NCBI GenBank assembly: GCA_003164415.1
Contig: PLTK01000145.1
Location: forward strand, 1,224 to 7,982
DNA from: Methanobacterium sp.
GTDB taxonomy: Archaea > Methanobacteriota > Methanobacteria > Methanobacteriales > Methanobacteriaceae
DNA: 6,759 nucleotides
Reading direction: 5' to 3'
Under the pieces are notes generated by a model. It was given only the letters and a program-made list of their open reading frames with translations. It was not told where the DNA came from and did no database searches. The position numbers were made by a program, and so were the translations under genes. Each line of letters starts with the position of its first letter. Positions within the stretch are counted from its first letter, which is position 1. Of the stretch, positions 5,819-6,759 are shown piece by piece.

Positions 5819-6759
5819 TCACATCCTTCTTTTATACTTTACTTCTTTGAAAGTGATTTTAAATTCTGTTCCGTTATCTTTATTCAGTTTTAACTTTCCG
5901 TCTAACTGGCCTATAAGACTCTGTACTAGCTGTAGGCCAAGTGTTTCCGGATTTTCTAGATTGATGTCTTTTGGTAGTCCTATTCCATTATCGGCTATGG
6001 TGATTTCAATGTTTTCTGGTAGAGATTTGAGTTTTATGGTTATGGTTCCTTCGTTTTGGGGGAAGGCATATTTGACAGTGTTGGTTATTAGTTCATTGAT
6101 GATGAGTCCAAGGGGTATTGCTGTGTCAATATTGAGATTGATATCATCAATATCCAATTGGATGTCTATAATTCCTTTTCTAATTTCATAAGTATATAAT
6201 ATGTCGTATACGAGTTTTTCAAGGTATCGTTTGAAATTAAGGTAGGATAAATTGGGTGATTGGTATAGGGTTTCGTGTATTATAGCCATGCTATTCACTC
6301 GACTTTTACTTTCCTTCAAAATATTTATCAAATCTTCGTCATCTAGAGATCCTTCTTGTAGGTGAAGTAAACTAGCAATTATTTGAAGATTGTTTTTGAC
6401 CCGATGATGGATCTCACGTAGAAGGACTTCTTTTTCAGCTAAAGATTTTTTTAATTGTTCTTCTACTATTTTACGCTCAGTAATGTCTTCTGATACATTT
6501 AGGAGATATTGGGGATTCTTTTCCTTGTTTAAAATTGGAATTTTCTTAGTGTGTAATATTCTTTGACCTAAATTCTCGTTTTCAATAGTTTCTTCGGGTA
6601 TATCTAATAGTTTCTTGTTTTGAAGGACTTCTCTATCTGTTTGTGTGAAAAAATCCGCTTCATCTTTTGGAAAAAAATCATAGTCAGTTTTACCAATTAA
6701 TTCTTCTCGGGACTGCCCCATCAATTCTTCCCCGGCTTTGTTAACCATTTCAAAATTAA
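5819..6759 (-). CDS. PAS-HisKA_2-HATPase sensor histidine kinase, 5' end outside window
   Basis: A canonical HisKA_2-type kinase whose frame stays open to the right edge. The ATG at 6748 lies inside a PAS domain (N-F-E-M-V-N-K-A-G-E-E-L), so it is not the start and an unknown N-terminal length is missing. In coding order: the rest of the PAS domain (I-G-K-T-D-Y-D-F-F-P, ending D-I-T-E-R-K near 6480); the H-box I-H-H-R-V-K-N-N with the two His codons at 6404-6409; the conserved S-M-A-I-I-H-E-T-L-Y segment; and a HATPase domain with N-box I-N-E-L-I-T-N-T near 6080-6100, G1 D-N-G-I-G-L near 5980 and L-G-L-Q-L-V near 5930. The gene stops with TGA at 5819-5821. All catalytic motifs are present, so it should autophosphorylate on the H-box and phosphorylate a receiver. 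No receiver gene adjoins it in the window. It is convergent with the dead kinase and closely resembles the ATPase half of the REC-PAS protein at 2148-3554, which lacks these histidines. Confidence 0.93.
   Translation of the reverse strand, partial: NFEMVNKAGEELMGQSREELIGKTDYDFFPKDEADFFTQTDREVLQNKKLLDIPEETIENENLGQRILHTKKIPILNKEKNPQYLLNVSEDITERKIVEEQLKKSLAEKEVLLREIHHRVKNNLQIIASLLHLQEGSLDDEDLINILKESKSRVNSMAIIHETLYQSPNLSYLNFKRYLEKLVYDILYTYEIRKGIIDIQLDIDDINLNIDTAIPLGLIINELITNTVKYAFPQNEGTITIKLKSLPENIEITIADNGIGLPKDINLENPETLGLQLVQSLIGQLDGKLKLNKDNGTEFKITFKEVKYKRRM

Overview
The window is AT-rich and dominated by two-component signalling genes. The style of the kinases suggests a methanogenic archaeon of the Methanobacterium type: stacked PAS domains ending in D-I-T-E-R-K, HisKA_2-type kinases with an H-H-R-V-K-N-N box, a phytochrome-type kinase next to an Rcp1-type receiver, and a WW-containing membrane sensor segment. 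This is inference from family resemblance; no rRNA or tRNA is present to anchor taxonomy.

Layout. (1) Positions 2-3554, plus strand, hold a tight three-gene cassette: the C-terminal part of a multi-PAS histidine kinase whose 5' end lies outside the window, a single-domain Rcp1-type response regulator, and a REC-PAS-HisKA_2-like-HATPase protein. The regulator starts 2 nt after the kinase stop, and the third gene overlaps the regulator by 4 nt. (2) Positions 3833-4294, minus strand, hold a GNAT-family acetyltransferase convergent with the cassette. (3) Positions 4295-4703 are non-coding as far as I can see, with possible promoters at both ends. (4) Positions 4704-5778, plus strand, hold a heavily decayed membrane-bound PAS histidine kinase, recognisable only when several frames are joined. 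(5) Positions 5819-6759, minus strand, hold the C-terminal part of a canonical PAS-HisKA_2-HATPase kinase that runs off the right edge.

How they may work together. The first kinase probably phosphorylates the Rcp1-like regulator and perhaps the REC domain of the third protein, giving one kinase two receivers. The third protein has an intact-looking receiver and ATPase domain, but both histidines of its H-box are replaced (Gln-Tyr), as is the conserved downstream histidine. It therefore looks like a receiver-controlled pseudokinase, and it is the most unusual item here. The intact kinase at the right edge is a ready comparison for the altered third protein, and the dead kinase shows turnover of this gene family at the locus.
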